Program-made: the position numbers and the translations under genes
Assembly (NCBI RefSeq): GCF_001667945.1
Contig: NZ_LZJK01000072.1
Location: 1-39,984, forward strand
Source: Mycolicibacter sinensis
Lineage (GTDB): Bacteria; Actinomycetota; Actinomycetes; Mycobacteriales; Mycobacteriaceae
Reading direction: 5' to 3'
Length of the DNA stretch: 39,984 nt
The notes under the pieces: generated by a model
The model's input: only the letters and a program-made list of their open reading frames with translations
The model's database searches: none
Told to the model about the DNA's origin: nothing
Shown here: positions 8,409-16,445 of the stretch, one piece after another
How positions within the stretch are numbered: position 1 is the stretch's first letter
Layout of the letters: each line of letters starts with the position of its first letter

Positions 8409-9062
8409 TCAGCTGCGGGCGAAGCCGCGTGCGCAGAAGTCCCAGACCTCGTCGGCGGTGAGCGGGTTGGCCGCCGGATCGGTTGAAGCCGGACTGGATT
8501 GAGCGTTGAACATGACCGTCTGCATGATCATCGCGGCCGCCCGCCGGGGGTTGGGCCCGGCGCGCAGCTGTCCGGCGGCCGCCGCCTGTTCAGTCAGCTC
8601 GGTGAGCAGCGCCAACAACGGCGTGTGGGCGACCTTGACCTCGGCGGGGTGGGTCAACAGCAGGGTCGGGGCGAAATCGGTGAACAGCGGCCGTTTGGCG
8701 GCCGGGTCGGGGCGGGACGATTCGAACAGCAACTCGACGGCGACCTTGAGGCGTTCCAGCGGATCGGCGTAATTCGCTGTCGCGGCGCGAATCTGTTCAG
8801 CCGCGCGGCTCAGGGCGTCCTCGAAGAGCGCCAGCAGCAGCTCGTGTTTGCCGTCGAACTGCAGGTAGAAGCTGCGTAGCGACTGCCGCGAGCGGTCCAC
8901 GACTTCCTGGACGGTGAAGTCGGTGCTGCCTTTTTCGATGATGATCGACTGCGCGGCATCCAGAAAGCGCTGAACACGTTGGGCCGCGCGGATTTTCGCG
9001 GTCTTGATGGAGCGTTCGACCGCACGCTGCTTCCACGCGGGTTCTTCGCTCGGGCTGGTCAC
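8409..9062 (-). CDS. TetR-family transcriptional regulator, candidate master repressor of the island
   Basis: A 217-residue TetR-like regulator. The DNA-binding helix-turn-helix covers roughly residues 30-70 (DFTVQEVVDRS then SLRSFYLQFDGKHELL); the rest is a helical ligand-binding domain. The GTG at 9062 is chosen because GGAG lies 6 bp upstream; the reading frame continues open far upstream to 9914, but that part is antisense to the ACAD gene and not real. It is divergent from the ACAD at 9285, and a GAGAAT-N3-ATTCTC operator (9184-9198) lies between them, so autoregulation is plausible. It is the only transcriptional regulator recognised in the window. The ligand is probably a CoA ester, by analogy with KstR-type regulators; that is inference. 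Confidence 0.9.
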   Translation of the reverse strand: MTSPSEEPAWKQRAVERSIKTAKIRAAQRVQRFLDAAQSIIIEKGSTDFTVQEVVDRSRQSLRSFYLQFDGKHELLLALFEDALSRAAEQIRAATANYADPLERLKVAVELLFESSRPDPAAKRPLFTDFAPTLLLTHPAEVKVAHTPLLALLTELTEQAAAAGQLRAGPNPRRAAAMIMQTVMFNAQSSPASTDPAANPLTADEVWDFCARGFARS

Positions 9063-9168
9063 CGGCACTCCGGGCTGGTGTGCGCTAGGCGGGGCACAGC
9101 GCAACTGTACTGGACGGTAACCCGCCGGCGGCGCGCGACACCGGCAAGGGGATGACGATTCAGAGATC

Positions 9169-9197
9169 GTAACTTCTCCATTCGAGAATGATATTCT
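9169..9197 (+). promoter_or_regulatory. Candidate promoter for ACAD gene (GTAACT -17 bp- TATTCT)
   Basis: A -35-like GTAACT (9169-9174) and a -10-like TATTCT (9192-9197) are spaced by 17 bp. The -10 lies in the right half of operator 2. The block 9165-9198 aligns without gaps to 30341-30374 (25 of 34 identical), which is the matching promoter of the second ACAD locus. Confidence 0.5.
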
Positions 9198-9198
9198 C
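9184..9198. promoter_or_regulatory. Operator 2: GAGAAT-GAT-ATTCTC
   Basis: Perfect 6-bp arms with a 3-bp spacer between the TetR gene (start 9062) and the ACAD (start 9285). Because it is next to the regulator gene it is the natural first test for the binding site of that regulator. Confidence 0.78.
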
Positions 9199-9284
9199 AT
9201 ATGTGCGTCTATGGAAGTGGACTGGCAATATCCGGGCCGGTCCGCCAGCCGGAGACCCCGGGACGCCCGAACCGAGGAGTGTCG

Positions 9285-10460
9285 GTGCAACTGGCCTTTG
9301 ATTCCGACGTCGAGAGCTTCCGCGCCGAGTTTTCGGCATTCCTGGACGAGCATCTGCCCACCGAGGCCGAGGCGCTCGAGCGGTCCCGCTCCTGCTCGCA
9401 CGTCCCGGACTGGGCGCGGCGCTGGCAGCGACTGCTGTTCGACAACGGCTGGCTGCTGCCCGGGAATCCGCCGGAATTCGGCGGCCGCAACGCCACCATT
9501 CTGCAGCAGTATGTGCACTCCGAGGAGCTGTCTCGCCGGCGGATCTACCCCAGCTTCAACCCGCAGGGGGTCGGCATCATCGCGGCGTCGCTGCTGTCGT
9601 TCGGCACCGAAGAGCAGAAGCTGCGGTGGGCGGTCCCGATCCTGCGCGCGGAGATCACCGCCTCGCTGGGGATGAGCGAGCCCGGCGCCGGTTCGGACCT
9701 GGCCGGATTGCAGACCCGCGCGGTGCTCACCGGCGATCACTTCGTGGTCAACGGCCAGAAGGTCTGGACGTCGGGGGCCCACGATGCCGACGTGCTGTTG
9801 ACCTTCGTGCGCACCGACCCGGATGCCCCGAAGCACAAGGGCATCAGCGTGCTGCTGATACCGACCGATACCCCGGGTGTGGTCCGGCGGCCGTTCGCCT
9901 CGGCGTGTGGCCACGACGATGTCGATTTCAACGAGGTCTTCTTCACCGATGTGAAGGTGCCCGTCGAGAACCTGGTGGGTCCGCTCAACGGCGGCTGGGG
10001 GGTGGCCAACGGCTCACTCGGCCACGAACGCACCCTGCTGTGGATGAGCTTCGCCGACCGATTGCGCGACCTGATCCATGACTTCCGGCCGGTCGGGGCG
10101 CTGAACCGTGACCGCTTCGCCACCTTGGTGATGGACAACCAGGCGCTGCGGCTGCTCGGTTCGGTGGCCTTGGCTCAGGCGGCGCGTGGCGAGCAGGACG
10201 TCCCCGCGCTGTCGGTGCTCAAGCTGCTGGGCTCCGAGGCGGTGCAGACCGCCGCCGAGCACGCGCTCGACGCGGCCGGCAGCGGTGGCCTGAAGCACCC
10301 GGCCAACTCGGGGGCCTACACGCCGATGAACGAGGACTACGCGACGTCGAGCTGGTTCGATCGCTACCTGCGCAGCTTCTCCGGCACCATCGCCGGTGGC
10401 ACCTCGGAGATCCAGCGCAACATCATCGCCCAACGAGTGCTGGGGCTGCCGCGCGGTTAG
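9285..10460 (+). CDS. Acyl-CoA dehydrogenase (391 aa, paralogue of the one at 31398)
   Basis: A 391-residue acyl-CoA dehydrogenase. The start is the GTG at 9285 (VQLAFDSDVESF), 5 bp after a GAGGAG; this gives exactly the same length as the paralogue at 31398-32573, which begins LQLTFDAEVEDF. Motifs: GMSEPGAGSDLAGLQTRA, GQKVWTSGAHDADVL, and SGTIAGGTSEIQRNIIAQRVLGLPRG at the C-terminus, with Gly in place of the usual Glu before GTSEI. The two paralogues share long identical stretches, so a relatively recent duplication is likely. Unlike the copy at 31398 this one has no short ACAD partner directly upstream. It ends at a strong hairpin. Confidence 0.92.
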   Translation: MQLAFDSDVESFRAEFSAFLDEHLPTEAEALERSRSCSHVPDWARRWQRLLFDNGWLLPGNPPEFGGRNATILQQYVHSEELSRRRIYPSFNPQGVGIIAASLLSFGTEEQKLRWAVPILRAEITASLGMSEPGAGSDLAGLQTRAVLTGDHFVVNGQKVWTSGAHDADVLLTFVRTDPDAPKHKGISVLLIPTDTPGVVRRPFASACGHDDVDFNEVFFTDVKVPVENLVGPLNGGWGVANGSLGHERTLLWMSFADRLRDLIHDFRPVGALNRDRFATLVMDNQALRLLGSVALAQAARGEQDVPALSVLKLLGSEAVQTAAEHALDAAGSGGLKHPANSGAYTPMNEDYATSSWFDRYLRSFSGTIAGGTSEIQRNIIAQRVLGLPRG

Positions 10461-10470
10461 CCCCCAGGCG

Positions 10471-10517
10471 ATTTCGGCGCGGTTATGCCCGCGTAGCGGT
10501 GGTAACCGTGCCGAAAT
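10471..10517. terminator. Bidirectional terminator hairpin between convergent ACAD genes
   Basis: A 15-bp stem (10471-10485 with 10503-10517, one G-U pair, otherwise exact: ATTTCGGCGCGGTTA against TAACCGTGCCGAAAT) with a 17-nt loop. It lies 10 bp after the ACAD stop at 10460 and 2 bp before the stop of the opposing gene at 10520. There is no long T-run on either side, as is usual for mycobacterial terminators. Confidence 0.75.
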
Positions 10518-10519
10518 TG

Positions 10520-11329
10520 CTACAGCTGCACCAGTCGCGGTGCCGACCGGCGGGCCCGCAGACCCCCACCCACCCGGCGGGTCAATTCTCGGGCGGTGCC
10601 GAGCAATCCGTCCAGAACCAGTACGCGCTCGATGTGGCGGTGCAGATCGTGTTCTGCGGTGAAGCCGACGCCGCCGAGCACCTGCTGGCAGTGCTTGGCC
10701 GCGGTCAACGCGGCCTTCCCCGCGGCGGCTTTGGCCAGCATGGAGCTCAGGTCCGGGCTGCCGACAGCGGGCGCGGTGAGGGTGGCCTCGGCGCCCTCGA
10801 TGGCAACCAGCGTTTCGGCGAGCCGGTGCCGAACGGCCTGGAAGGCGGCGATCGGTTTACCGAACTGCACCCGGTCCAGGGCGTGCTGGCGGGCCAGTGC
10901 CAGCATGGCCCGCGCCGAGCCGACCAGCCACCACGCCAATGCGCGGCGCGCCTCACCCACGCGCATCAGTTCGCCGCCGGGTACTTCGCGCAGCGGAAGC
11001 CCGCCAAGAACGGGATTGCCGTCGCGTTCGCTTCGTTCCCAGATCACCCAGCTGCCGCCGGTATAGGGCATCGGGGGAGTGCCGCCGGGCAGGCCGCCGA
11101 TGGTCTCCAAGATCACGTCGTTGAGCACCGAGGCGTGCGACCCCGTCTCGCCGAGCAGCCGGAACACCAGCGGGATCGCCAGGTCCGGATCCTCGGAAAG
11201 CATTTCCGCCCAGCCGAGTTCGGCCAGGGCGCCATCCAGCTCGGCGCCGGAAGCGGTCGCCATGGTCTTGCGCAGGGTCTCTTCCAGCAGCGCGATCGAC
11301 GCAGCATCCATCGCGGTGGTCATCGTCAT
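10520..11329 (-). CDS. Acyl-CoA dehydrogenase, short (beta-type) subunit
   Basis: A 269-residue, shortened acyl-CoA dehydrogenase. The C-terminal domain is recognisable (LDRVQFGKPIAAFQAVRHRLAE and QQVLGGVGFTAEHDLHRHIERV), while the N-terminal and middle domains are strongly reduced even compared with the 301-residue homologue at 3549. It starts inside the end of the ACAD at 11326-12414 (ATGA, 4-bp overlap), so the two are probably co-translated and form a heteromeric enzyme. It is the last gene of the seven-gene Rieske operon. Activity of the subunit alone is unlikely; this is inferred from family knowledge. Confidence 0.85.
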   Translation of the reverse strand: MTMTTAMDAASIALLEETLRKTMATASGAELDGALAELGWAEMLSEDPDLAIPLVFRLLGETGSHASVLNDVILETIGGLPGGTPPMPYTGGSWVIWERSERDGNPVLGGLPLREVPGGELMRVGEARRALAWWLVGSARAMLALARQHALDRVQFGKPIAAFQAVRHRLAETLVAIEGAEATLTAPAVGSPDLSSMLAKAAAGKAALTAAKHCQQVLGGVGFTAEHDLHRHIERVLVLDGLLGTARELTRRVGGGLRARRSAPRLVQL

Positions 11330-12414
11330 TCCTTCCCGAGGTCGAGCAGGCGGCGGGCGATGATGTTGCGCTGGATCTCCGAGGTGCCGCCGTAGATGGT
11401 CGCCGCGCGCGAGTACAAGAACTCGGTGCGCCAGGACGACTCGTCGAGCTCGATGGTTCCCGGCAACAGGTCACGCGCGGTATCGAAGAGCTTCTGTTCG
11501 GCAGTGGCCAGCAGCACCTTGTCGATCGAGGTGTCCGGGCCCAGCCGCGTGCCGCCGGCCAGCCGGTGCTGGGTGGCGCGCGAGCGGCAGCGCAACGTGT
11601 GCAACGCGAGATAGGCTTCGCCCAGCGCAGCATCATCGACCGCGGTCGTCTCGGCGATGAGCCGATCCAATCGCGAATACAGATAGGCGATTCGCTGCCA
11701 GAAGCAGGTGGAGCGCTCGAACGGCAGCAGATCCATGGCAAGTCGCCAGCCGTCGCCGGGCCGGCCGAGCATCCGCTCGGCGGGAACCACCACCTCGTCG
11801 AAGTAGACCTCGCAGAACTCGTCCACGCCGTGCATCGTCCGTAGCGGACGCACGGTGATGCCGGGGGCGTCCATGTCGACGAAGAACGCGGTGATGCCGT
11901 CATGCCCGGGAGCGGTGCGGGTCAGCAGCACGCAGCGCGTCGAATACTGGGCGAAGCTGGTCCAGACCTTCTGGCCGTTGATGATCCAGTTGTCGCCGTC
12001 CGGGGTGGCGCGGGTGGACAGCGACGCCAGATCGCTGCCGGAGCCCGGCTCGGAGAAGCCCTGGCACCATTGCTCGCGGCCGGACAGCAGCCGAGGCACC
12101 ATCTCCGCGGCCAGCTCCGGTGGCGCGTAGTCGATCATGGTCGGCGCCAGGACTTCCAGCATCGAGTAGGGCCCGGGCTCGGCCAGCCCGCGACCGACGA
12201 CCTCTTCGCCGACGACCGCGCGCAGCATCGCCGGACCGCCCAGCCCCCCGGCCGCGACCGGCCAGCCGTACCGCATCCAGTCGGCCTCGTACAGCGCGGC
12301 GCAGACCCGGCCGAATTGCTGGACGTGGCCCTCCAGGGAGTGATCCGGCCCAGGGGTCAGGTCGTTCTCGTCGAGCCAGGCGCGCAGATCTGCGTGGAAT
12401 TCAGAGACATTCAT
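11326..12414 (-). CDS. Acyl-CoA dehydrogenase (alpha-type partner)
   Basis: A 362-residue acyl-CoA dehydrogenase with GFSEPGSGSDLASLSTRA, GQKVWTSFAQYSTRCVLL and the C-terminal ATIYGGTSEIQRNIIARRLLDLG. The start at 12414 (MNVSEFHADL) overlaps the stop of the SnoaL-like gene as ATGA, so the longer in-frame reading up to 12507 is not needed. It resembles the 363-residue ACAD at 4441 in length and motifs, and its short partner follows it directly. The expected role is alpha,beta-dehydrogenation of a CoA ester made in this pathway. Confidence 0.9.
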   Translation of the reverse strand: MNVSEFHADLRAWLDENDLTPGPDHSLEGHVQQFGRVCAALYEADWMRYGWPVAAGGLGGPAMLRAVVGEEVVGRGLAEPGPYSMLEVLAPTMIDYAPPELAAEMVPRLLSGREQWCQGFSEPGSGSDLASLSTRATPDGDNWIINGQKVWTSFAQYSTRCVLLTRTAPGHDGITAFFVDMDAPGITVRPLRTMHGVDEFCEVYFDEVVVPAERMLGRPGDGWRLAMDLLPFERSTCFWQRIAYLYSRLDRLIAETTAVDDAALGEAYLALHTLRCRSRATQHRLAGGTRLGPDTSIDKVLLATAEQKLFDTARDLLPGTIELDESSWRTEFLYSRAATIYGGTSEIQRNIIARRLLDLGKE

Positions 12415-12833
12415 TTCGATGAGGGCCGACCGATCGCGTGTGGGCGGCCGGAGTCGTGTGCGCCGCTGCGGCGGATGAACGTCATCGCCCGGGTCTTCAG
12501 CCGCCACCCGTCCGCGGTGCGCACATAGGTGTCGTTGTAGTAGCCGATCCGCATGTCATGGCTGGCATGGTCGATGAAGCACAGTGGTTGGGTACCGGTC
12601 GCGGTGTCGCCGTCGAGCTCGATCACCGGGGTTCCGGTCATGAACAGGCCCTTGGGGGCGGCGTCCACCAGCACCGGAAACCGGTCCAGCGAATAGGTCT
12701 CGCCGAATGCACTGTAGGTGCCGTCCGGGGTGAACACCGCCACGAGTCCGTCGATGTCGCCCTGGGTGATCGTCACCGCGTAGCGGGCGAGCAGCTGCTG
12801 GATCTCGACGAGCTCGTCAGTTCTTGTTGACAT
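12411..12833 (-). CDS. SnoaL/NTF2-like fold protein
   Basis: A 140-residue protein with the SnoaL/NTF2-like pattern: an N-terminal helix (EIQQLLARYAVTITQGD), then DGLVAVFTPDGTYSAFG, and a C-terminal beta-sheet ending in ADGWRLKTRAMTFIRR. Members of this fold act as small isomerases, cyclases, dehydratases or as ring-hydroxylating dioxygenase beta subunits. Position in a Rieske operon makes an isomerase/hydratase or oxygenase-accessory role possible, but no catalytic residues can be assigned. It overlaps the amidohydrolase upstream by 17 bp and the ACAD downstream by 4 bp. Confidence 0.8.
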   Translation of the reverse strand: MSTRTDELVEIQQLLARYAVTITQGDIDGLVAVFTPDGTYSAFGETYSLDRFPVLVDAAPKGLFMTGTPVIELDGDTATGTQPLCFIDHASHDMRIGYYNDTYVRTADGWRLKTRAMTFIRRSGAHDSGRPHAIGRPSSK

Positions 12834-14043
12834 AGACCTGACCGCCTTTCATGACGAACTTCACGTTGCGGGTAACGGTGATGTCGGACAACGGGTCTCC
12901 CGGCACCCCGATGATGTCTGCGAGTAGGCCCTCGGCCAGCCGGCCCCGGTCGGCGACGTTGATCAGCTCAGCCGCGGTCACCGTCGCGGCCCGCAGCACT
13001 GCCGCCGGCGGCAGGCCCCAGTCCACCAAGGTGACCAGTTCGTCGGCGTTGCGGCCGTGCGGGATGGCGGGCGCGTCGGTGCCGACGGCGATCTTCACCC
13101 CCGCCTCATAGGCGGCCTTGACCGAGGTGCGCGCCTTGGGGAACATCTCGGCAGCCTTGGCCTGCAGTTCGGGCGGGGCCTTGGACACGTCCATCGCCTC
13201 GGCCAGGCGTCGGGTGGTGACCAGGAAGCGGTCGTGTTCGACGAGCATCGCTATCGCCTCATCGTCCATCAGGAACCCGTGCTCGATGCAGTCGATGCCG
13301 CAGGCAACCGCGTGCTTGACGGCCTCGGCGCCGTGGGTGTGCGCGGCGACCCGCAGCCCGCGCCGGTGTGCCTCGTCGACGATGACGCGCAGCTCTTCAT
13401 CCGAATAATGTTGGGCGCCAGCCTCTCCGGTCAACGACATCACGCCGCCCGAGCAGCACACCTTGATCAGCTGTGCGCCGTGCTTGATCTGGTAGCGGAC
13501 TGCCTTGCGGATCTCGTCGACACCGTTGGCGATGCCCTCCTCGACGGTCAGCTCCAACACGCCGGGCATGAACGCCGCGAACATCGTCGGGTCCAGGTGG
13601 CCGCCGGTCGGGGTGATCGCATGACCGGCCGGCACCACCCGCGGCCCCTCGATCCAGCCGGCGTCGATCGCCTTGCCCAGCGCCACGTCGAGCAGATACC
13701 CGCCGGTTTTGACGAACAGCCCGAGGTTGCGCACCGTGGTGAAGCCGGCCCGCAGCGTGCGCCGCGCATTGCCCACCGCGCGCAGTACCCGCGTCGGCGG
13801 ATCGTCCTGCACCTGGGATAGGCCGGGGTTCTCGCCCCGGCCGCCCATCAGCAGGTTGACCTCCATGTCCATCAGCCCGGGCAGCAGGATCAGGTCACCC
13901 AGATCCAGCACCTCGTCGTCCGCACCGGACGCCGGAGATCCGCCGATGCCGACGATTTTGTCCCCCTCGACCCGGATAACACCGGGCCGGATGATCTCTC
14001 CGGAGTCGACGTCGAGCAGCCCGGCTGCCTTGAGCGTCAGCAC
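12817..14043 (-). CDS. Amidohydrolase-superfamily metal hydrolase with altered first metal motif
   Basis: A 408-residue cyclic-amidohydrolase-type protein (imidazolonepropionase/prolidase-like subgroup). The N-terminal beta-sandwich (SGEIIRPGVIRVEGDKIVGIG) leads into the barrel. Normally strand 1 carries HxH; here PGLMDMEVNL has E61 and N63 in those places. Later ligands look intact: Lys in QLIKVCCSGG, His in RVAAHTHGAEAVKHA, His in CIEHGFL, Asp in VGTDAPAIPHG. The chosen GTG (14043) follows the previous stop by 2 bp and fits the family's N-terminus; a GTG at 14079 is possible but lies inside the upstream gene. Likely hydrolyses a cyclic or amide/lactone-type bond; substrate unknown. Confidence 0.85.
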   Translation of the reverse strand: MLTLKAAGLLDVDSGEIIRPGVIRVEGDKIVGIGGSPASGADDEVLDLGDLILLPGLMDMEVNLLMGGRGENPGLSQVQDDPPTRVLRAVGNARRTLRAGFTTVRNLGLFVKTGGYLLDVALGKAIDAGWIEGPRVVPAGHAITPTGGHLDPTMFAAFMPGVLELTVEEGIANGVDEIRKAVRYQIKHGAQLIKVCCSGGVMSLTGEAGAQHYSDEELRVIVDEAHRRGLRVAAHTHGAEAVKHAVACGIDCIEHGFLMDDEAIAMLVEHDRFLVTTRRLAEAMDVSKAPPELQAKAAEMFPKARTSVKAAYEAGVKIAVGTDAPAIPHGRNADELVTLVDWGLPPAAVLRAATVTAAELINVADRGRLAEGLLADIIGVPGDPLSDITVTRNVKFVMKGGQVYVNKN

Positions 14044-14045
14044 CT

Positions 14046-14369
14046 TTAGACGACCGGTTCCTTGATCAACTGCACCCACGCGGCACCGCTGTCGGGCACC
14101 CGCGGCTGCTTCCAGGCCTCGATCGGGAAGGACACCATCACCAAAGACTGCATGATGTGCATCAGCGAACGGGCTTCATCGGGCAGATCATGGAGGTCGA
14201 ACTTGTCCAGGTAGGTGATCGCGTCCTCCAGTCGGCCGAACGCGGCGTCATAGAACTCCTGCATCTCGCCCATGGTGGAGGCCAGCCGTTTGGCGTAGCG
14301 CTCCGGCTCGGTGGCGAGATCCCAATCGGCGTAGGGCTGCAGGTCAGCGAAGTCAGACGGTAGCGCCAT
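14046..14369 (-). CDS. Small conserved-looking protein of unknown function, coupled to Rieske oxygenase
   Basis: A 107-residue, acidic, mostly helical protein that I do not recognise. It is rich in aromatic and Met residues (for example TMGEMQEFYDAAFGRLEDAI and SLMHIMQSLVMVSF) with no Cys and no signal peptide. The ATG at 14369 has AAGGAG 7 bp upstream and lies 17 bp inside the end of the Rieske oxygenase gene, so translation is probably coupled. Its place between oxygenase and amidohydrolase suggests an accessory or small subunit of the oxygenase. This is inference only. Confidence 0.75.
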   Translation of the reverse strand: MALPSDFADLQPYADWDLATEPERYAKRLASTMGEMQEFYDAAFGRLEDAITYLDKFDLHDLPDEARSLMHIMQSLVMVSFPIEAWKQPRVPDSGAAWVQLIKEPVV

Positions 14370-15639
14370 TGGCGTGCTCCTTCTTGTACTCGGATACGTA
14401 GTCACGGGCGGTCTTGTGCAGGTGTCGAATCAGGATCTCCTGGTCGCACAACAAGAAGTCGTCCACGACCTTCGTGCCGATCATGGTCTGGGTTGCTTCC
14501 AGGGTGTTGGCGTCCTGCAGCGCGTATTCCTTGAACGTCACCGCGGCCAGTTCCTGGGCCAAACGTTCCCGGGCATTGCGCGGCGGCACGAAGTACAGGC
14601 TCGCTTCGAAGGTGTGCTTGTCGGCAGCGGTCGGCCAGTACTGGTAGGTCAGGTACCAGCCCGGCTCCCAGATCAGAATCATGAAGTTGGGGAAGAACAC
14701 GAAGGAGTCGATGCCCCACTGCGGCACTCGTTTGATATTCACCGACGGTGGCAGTTCGAGGTCGGCAATGAGATCCGGCTTGTCCCAGGGGCCGAACAGT
14801 CCGCTGCGCAGCGCCCGGTCCAACGGCTTGACCATGTTGAGGTCAGCCGGTGGCGACTGACCACCCCACGTCGATTGCAGGCTGTGCGGTCCGGCCAGCT
14901 CGTAGTGCAGCGCTTCGTAGCCGAATTTCTGGATCTTGGCGGCTTCTTCCTTGGTGTACTGGCCCTGGTGCAGGATCGGCGCGTGGTAGAACTCCACGAA
15001 CGCGTCGAGGAACAGCTTCCAGTTGCTGCCGATCTCGGCCTTGTAGGAGTAGACCTCGGTCATCTCGCCGAACGGGTAGCCCTCGATGCCCTTGGCCAGT
15101 GAACCCAGGTACTCGTTGAGCGGGCCGGCGTTGTCGTCGAAGTTGACGAAGATGAAGCCCTCCCACACCTCGCAGCGCACCGGCACCAGGCCGTACTGGC
15201 TCTTGTCGACGTCGAAGAACTCGCCTTCCTGCTGGATGAAGGTGAGGTCGCCGTCCAGGCTGTAGCGCCAGGCGTGGTATTTGCAGGTGAACTGGCGGCA
15301 GGTGCCTTCGGTCTCCTCATTGGGAAAGTCGTTCCACACCAGCTTGTTTCCGCGGTGCCGGCAGATGTTGTGGAACGCGCGCACCACGCCGTCTTTGCCC
15401 TTGACGACGATGATCGAGGTGCCCTTGCATACCGAGGGCAGTTCCCGGGTGAAGTAGCTGCCGGTTTTGGGCAGCCGCTCGACACGGCCGACGTGTAGCC
15501 AGGTGCGTTTGAAGATCGCCTCCTGCTCGTCGGCGAAGTGCGCCGGATCGAACGAGTCGCTGTAATCGACCGGTTCGGTGCCGAGTTCGGGATAGGCCTG
15601 TGTCCAGCTGCCTGCAGCCGGCTTCGGGAAATGGGGCAC
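14353..15639 (-). CDS. Rieske non-heme iron oxygenase, catalytic (alpha) subunit
   Basis: A 428-residue ring-hydroxylating-type oxygenase. The Rieske [2Fe-2S] site is C93-x-H95 (NICRHRGNK) and C119-x2-H122 (FTCKYHAW). The mononuclear Fe(II) site is H219-x4-H224 in VEFYHAPILHQG, with the carboxylate probably in VVDDFLLCDQE. The GTG start at 15639 has GAGAGG 7 bp upstream and lies 4 bp after the preceding stop; a longer frame to 15684 would run into the upstream gene. No large beta subunit is present. Electrons may come from the reductase at 1046-2053 or from the Rieske ferredoxin at 27499. It would hydroxylate or demethylate a cyclic substrate. Confidence 0.93.
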   Translation of the reverse strand: MPHFPKPAAGSWTQAYPELGTEPVDYSDSFDPAHFADEQEAIFKRTWLHVGRVERLPKTGSYFTRELPSVCKGTSIIVVKGKDGVVRAFHNICRHRGNKLVWNDFPNEETEGTCRQFTCKYHAWRYSLDGDLTFIQQEGEFFDVDKSQYGLVPVRCEVWEGFIFVNFDDNAGPLNEYLGSLAKGIEGYPFGEMTEVYSYKAEIGSNWKLFLDAFVEFYHAPILHQGQYTKEEAAKIQKFGYEALHYELAGPHSLQSTWGGQSPPADLNMVKPLDRALRSGLFGPWDKPDLIADLELPPSVNIKRVPQWGIDSFVFFPNFMILIWEPGWYLTYQYWPTAADKHTFEASLYFVPPRNARERLAQELAAVTFKEYALQDANTLEATQTMIGTKVVDDFLLCDQEILIRHLHKTARDYVSEYKKEHANGATV

Positions 15640-15643
15640 GGTG

Positions 15644-16189
15644 TTACCTCTCTGATTCGGGTTCTTCGTCGAGTTCAACGCCAAAGGTGTTGAAGGCCAT
15701 GGCCAGCATGCTGTAGCAGCCGACCGTGAAGACGAGTTCCATCAGTTGTTTCTCGTCCAGGTGTTTGGTGAGGACCGCCTCGGTGGCGGGGGAGAGCCGG
15801 GAGGTCTCGTCGAGTTCGTCGGCGGCGGTCACCACGGCCTGGTACAGCTCGTCGCGTCCCGCGCCGTGCTGCAGGTCTTCGATGTCGGCGTCGGTGAGGC
15901 CGGCTTCCTTGCCGATGGTGATGTGGTGCACCCACTCGTATTCGCAGCCGCGCCGGTGGGCCGCCCGCAGGATGGCGAGCTCGCGAAGATTGCCCGGGAG
16001 CGTCCCGCGGTACAGCAGCTCGACATTGAATTTGAGGAATGCCCGGGCCAGCTTCGGGTGATGAACCAGCATGGTCATCGCCGAGCCGGCGCCGCGGGAG
16101 TTGCGCCGGTCGGCGGTCAGCACCTGGGCGAGAGCACGCTGGACCGCCTCATCGTCCCACTGGGACTCCGACAGCGGGGTCAGGCGCAT
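15644..16189 (-). CDS. AhpD/carboxymuconolactone decarboxylase-like protein
   Basis: A 181-residue helical protein of the AhpD/CMD superfamily, shown by the core LRELAILRAAHRRGCEYEWVHH and IGKEAGLTDADI. The AhpD redox pair CxxC is not present; only one Cys lies in that helix (RGCEYEW), so peroxidase activity is unlikely and a decarboxylase-like or structural role is more likely. The ATG at 16189 has GAGGAGG 5 bp upstream. It is the first gene of the seven-gene operon running to 10520, and operator 3 lies only 18 bp upstream of its start. Confidence 0.87.
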   Translation of the reverse strand: MRLTPLSESQWDDEAVQRALAQVLTADRRNSRGAGSAMTMLVHHPKLARAFLKFNVELLYRGTLPGNLRELAILRAAHRRGCEYEWVHHITIGKEAGLTDADIEDLQHGAGRDELYQAVVTAADELDETSRLSPATEAVLTKHLDEKQLMELVFTVGCYSMLAMAFNTFGVELDEEPESER

Positions 16190-16206
16190 GGTTCCTCCTC
16201 GCTAGC

Positions 16207-16221
16207 GAGAATCACATTCTC
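16207..16221. promoter_or_regulatory. Operator 3: GAGAAT-CAC-ATTCTC
   Basis: Perfect 6-bp arms, 3-bp spacer, 18 bp before the start of the AhpD-like gene. Read on the minus strand, the 37 bp from 16240 down to 16204 match 17762-17798 at 31 positions, so the same promoter/operator unit drives two unrelated operons. Confidence 0.78.
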
Positions 16222-16225
16222 ATAT

Positions 16226-16263
16226 TTGACCAACAGATTTCCATGTTTCTCGCGTTTGGTCAA
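16226..16263. promoter_or_regulatory. Inverted repeat TTGACCAA-N22-TTGGTCAA in divergent promoter region
   Basis: Perfect 8-bp arms (16226-16233 and 16256-16263) in the 256-bp gap between the divergent AhpD-like and amidohydrolase genes. The left arm read on the minus strand gives the TTGGTC that lies upstream of operator 3. The rest of the gap (about 16264-16445) is GC-rich and shows only an isolated ATTCTC half-site at 16364-16369. Confidence 0.35.
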
Positions 16264-16445
16264 TACGGGGGCGTCAGCGCAGGTAGCGCGGCGGGGCGAG
16301 CCGCCCGTCGGTCGCGCCGGGCCGGGCGGCCGCGCCCGCAACCACCGGATCGGCAGAAGGTTGATTCTCTGAAAAGGGGAAGCTAGTTTTCATTCAAGAC
16401 GTCATAAGGCCGGCCGTCGCGCCGGACCCGGATCGGAGGATGGCC

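Noticed and set aside
9063..9914. Upstream extension of the TetR reading frame
   Set aside because: The extension runs antisense through the ACAD gene; the regulator fold starts just after the GTG at 9062, which has its own ribosome site.
10499..11395. Plus-strand open frame opposite the short ACAD
   Set aside because: It starts in the terminator hairpin and is antisense to a gene with clear ACAD motifs.
16364..16369. ATTCTC half-site before the amidohydrolase at 16446
   Set aside because: The partner half is missing and the nearest AGAA is off by one in spacing, so it was not counted as an operator.
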